A stretch of 64,000 nucleotides of DNA from Vulcanimicrobiota bacterium (lineage in GTDB: Bacteria > Vulcanimicrobiota > Vulcanimicrobiia > Vulcanimicrobiales > Vulcanimicrobiaceae): NCBI GenBank assembly GCA_013036105.1, contig JAAXCX010000001.1:186001-250000 (forward strand), in the 5' to 3' direction. Positions 63,039-64,000 of the stretch are shown in pieces (the first letter of the stretch is position 1; each line of letters begins with the position of its first letter). Made by a program: the position numbers and the translations under genes. The notes under the pieces are model-generated. The model searched no databases, was not told where the DNA came from, and was given only the letters and a program-made list of their open reading frames with translations.

Positions 63039-63066
63039 TATATACAAAAAAGGCGCCTTTTGACAA
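63039..63066 (-). promoter_or_regulatory. probable sigma70-type promoter of glnA
   Basis: On the minus strand TTGTCA, a 16-base spacer and TATATA, close to the glnA ribosome site. The spacer contains a perfect 14-base palindrome, AAAAGGCGCCTTTT (63048-63061), that could be an operator. The leader would be very short (about 10 bases). Confidence 0.5.
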
Positions 63067-63148
63067 TCTTGCCATGCTTCTCGTCCCGGCGCCTTAGCCA
63101 CGCGGTAAAAGGTTGGGGCCGCGGGTTATGCTGCTTGTCGACCCGGCC

Positions 63149-63919
63149 TCATGTCGCCGAGGGAAAAATCCGGCTGATTCCCGAGGGGGTGGTCACCGAC
63201 TCCATCTTCAGGCCGTAGGCTTGCTCGAGCAGGGCCGGGGTGAGGGCGCGATCCCTTCGATCAAATGCCAGGATGCCGCCGGCGGCCAGAAGCATCGCCC
63301 GGTCCGCGTACGCCGCGGCTTCGTTGGGGTCGTGCAGCACGCAGACGACGGTCTTGCCCGCATGCACTTGTTCGCGCAGCAGCTTGAGCACATGCTGTGC
63401 CGCGCGCAGATCGAGATGGCCGGTCGGCTCGTCCAGAAAAAGCAGCGGCGCTTCCTGTGCGATCGCGAGCGCGATCCACACGCGCTGCCGTTCGCCGCTG
63501 GAGAGTGTGGCAAATTCGCGATCGGCGAAACTCTGCAACTCGACCGCCTCGAGTGCGCCTGCGATCGCTTTTGCGTCGTGCGAATCTTGAGTCCACTGCC
63601 ACCAGCGGTGATGAGGGTAGCGTCCGGCCGCGATGACGTCTCGCACCGTCAAGCGATCCGCGAAGACGTCGTCGCTGGTCACAAAGGCAATCGCGCGGCT
63701 GCGTTCCGCCGGCGAGAATGCGGCGACGCTGCGCGACTGTAATGCGACGCTTCCGCCGTCGGCCGGGCGCAAGCCGGCGAGCGCGCGCAGCAGCGTCGTC
63801 TTTCCGGCGCCGTTGCGTCCCAGAATACTCACGAACTCGCCGGCCCCGATATCGAACGACATCGCCGCCAGCAGCGGCTTTCCCGCGACGCGCAGCTCCA
63901 GATCGCGAACCGCGATCAT
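63149..63919 (-). CDS. ABC transporter ATP-binding protein, FecE/BtuD-like
   Basis: 256 residues. Walker A GRNGAGKTTLL, signature LSSGERQRVWIALAI, Walker B LLFLDEPTGHLDL and the LHDPNEAAAYADR His loop. Subgroup of iron-siderophore, heme and cobalamin importers. Its ATG overlaps the stop of the upstream permease whose end is at 63916. A 124-base gap separates it from glnA. Which metal or cofactor is taken up cannot be told. Confidence 0.92.
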   Translation of the reverse strand: MIAVRDLELRVAGKPLLAAMSFDIGAGEFVSILGRNGAGKTTLLRALAGLRPADGGSVALQSRSVAAFSPAERSRAIAFVTSDDVFADRLTVRDVIAAGRYPHHRWWQWTQDSHDAKAIAGALEAVELQSFADREFATLSSGERQRVWIALAIAQEAPLLFLDEPTGHLDLRAAQHVLKLLREQVHAGKTVVCVLHDPNEAAAYADRAMLLAAGGILAFDRRDRALTPALLEQAYGLKMESVTTPSGISRIFPSAT

Positions 63920-64000
63920 GCTGCCGCCGTGCGCCGGTCTCGAAGGTAGAGATAGAGAAACGCCGGCACGCCGATGAACGCAAGCAGCACGCCGATCGGG
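63916..64000 (-). CDS. FecCD-family ABC permease, C-terminal fragment
   Basis: Partial: only the last 28 codons are in the window, ending IGVLLAFIGVPAFLYLYLRDRRTAAA. The PIGV(L)xAxxGxPxFLYLxxR line is the conserved end of FecCD permeases, which form the membrane channel for the adjacent ATPase. The stop overlaps the ATPase start (ATGA). Confidence 0.85.
   Translation of the reverse strand, partial: PIGVLLAFIGVPAFLYLYLRDRRTAAA

Overview
The window is a gene-dense, GC-rich (around 60% or more by eye) bacterial chromosome segment. No gap between genes exceeds 300 bases. I see no rRNA, tRNA, CRISPR array, transposase or phage gene. The mix fits a soil-dwelling, probably diderm, aerobic heterotroph: diaminopimelate and peptidoglycan genes, many Sec/Tat/lipoprotein signals, a stalk-plus-barrel-like secreted protein, an ice-binding lipoprotein, a Lhr-type DNA repair set and a benzoyl-CoA-epoxidase-like cluster. 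A lineage such as Candidatus Eremiobacterota (WPS-2) would fit, but that is inference; no marker gene here settles it.

Layout. 1-10.7 kb: cell wall (dacB-lysA, an amidase), manA, and a folate block made of a PabB-PabC fusion, an SRPBCC membrane protein and a FolK-FolE2 fusion, followed by an amidohydrolase, a secreted alpha/beta hydrolase and an Mrp-type ATPase. 10.7-16.3 kb: dprA, hemL, a Tat-exported GH47 mannosidase, a secreted M28 peptidase, a GIY-YIG protein and a cyclophilin. 16.3-24.7 kb: a beta-lactamase-like serine hydrolase and the parts of an ABC-2 exporter (two permeases, ATPase, hexapeptide protein), split by a plus-strand AlkA/pirin/UBP-zinc-finger operon; then a cytidylate-kinase-like protein, an MFS transporter and a YdeI-like protein. 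24.7-30.3 kb: a 56-residue histone-H1-like protein, an alpha/beta hydrolase, two small exported or membrane proteins, and Lhr helicase plus PdeM-like phosphoesterase.

30.3-39.4 kb: a Nudix hydrolase and a plus-strand catabolic operon (PaaH-type dehydrogenase, thiolase, aldehyde dehydrogenase, BoxB-like diiron epoxidase, enoyl-CoA hydratase) running into a DevC/DevA-like ABC exporter. These genes look like an aerobic CoA-thioester ring-epoxidation route that lacks a recognisable reductase, CoA ligase and BoxC nearby. 39.4-46.4 kb: two secreted unknowns, a cation/proton antiporter, the ATP-dependent DNA ligase and MBL exonuclease (partners of Lhr/PdeM, here 11 kb away), cysK and asparaginase. 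46.4-54.6 kb: metH and a complete branched-chain-amino-acid-type ABC importer (livJHMGF). 54.6-58.9 kb: a Crp/Fnr regulator with a nearby palindrome, a STAS protein, the stalk/barrel protein, the ice-binding lipoprotein and an orphan secreted protein. 58.9-64 kb: nagA, phosphomannomutase, glnA, and a FecE-like ATPase with the end of its permease.

Functional themes are peptidoglycan and amino-sugar metabolism (dacB, lysA, amidase, nagA, manA/pgm), folate and one-carbon metabolism (pabBC, folK-folE2, metH), nitrogen and amino acid supply (glnA, asparaginase, liv, cysK), aromatic-type catabolism, and DNA repair (lhr, pdeM, ligase, exonuclease, alkA, dprA). Genes are packed with 1-11 base stop/start overlaps, so most control is probably at operon level. 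Points worth a second look are the FolK-FolE2 fusion, the minimal BoxB cluster, an in-frame CHPELVEG repeat inside Lhr, the tiny histone-like protein, the bacterial GH47 enzyme, and several genes whose best start is not ATG, GTG or TTG.
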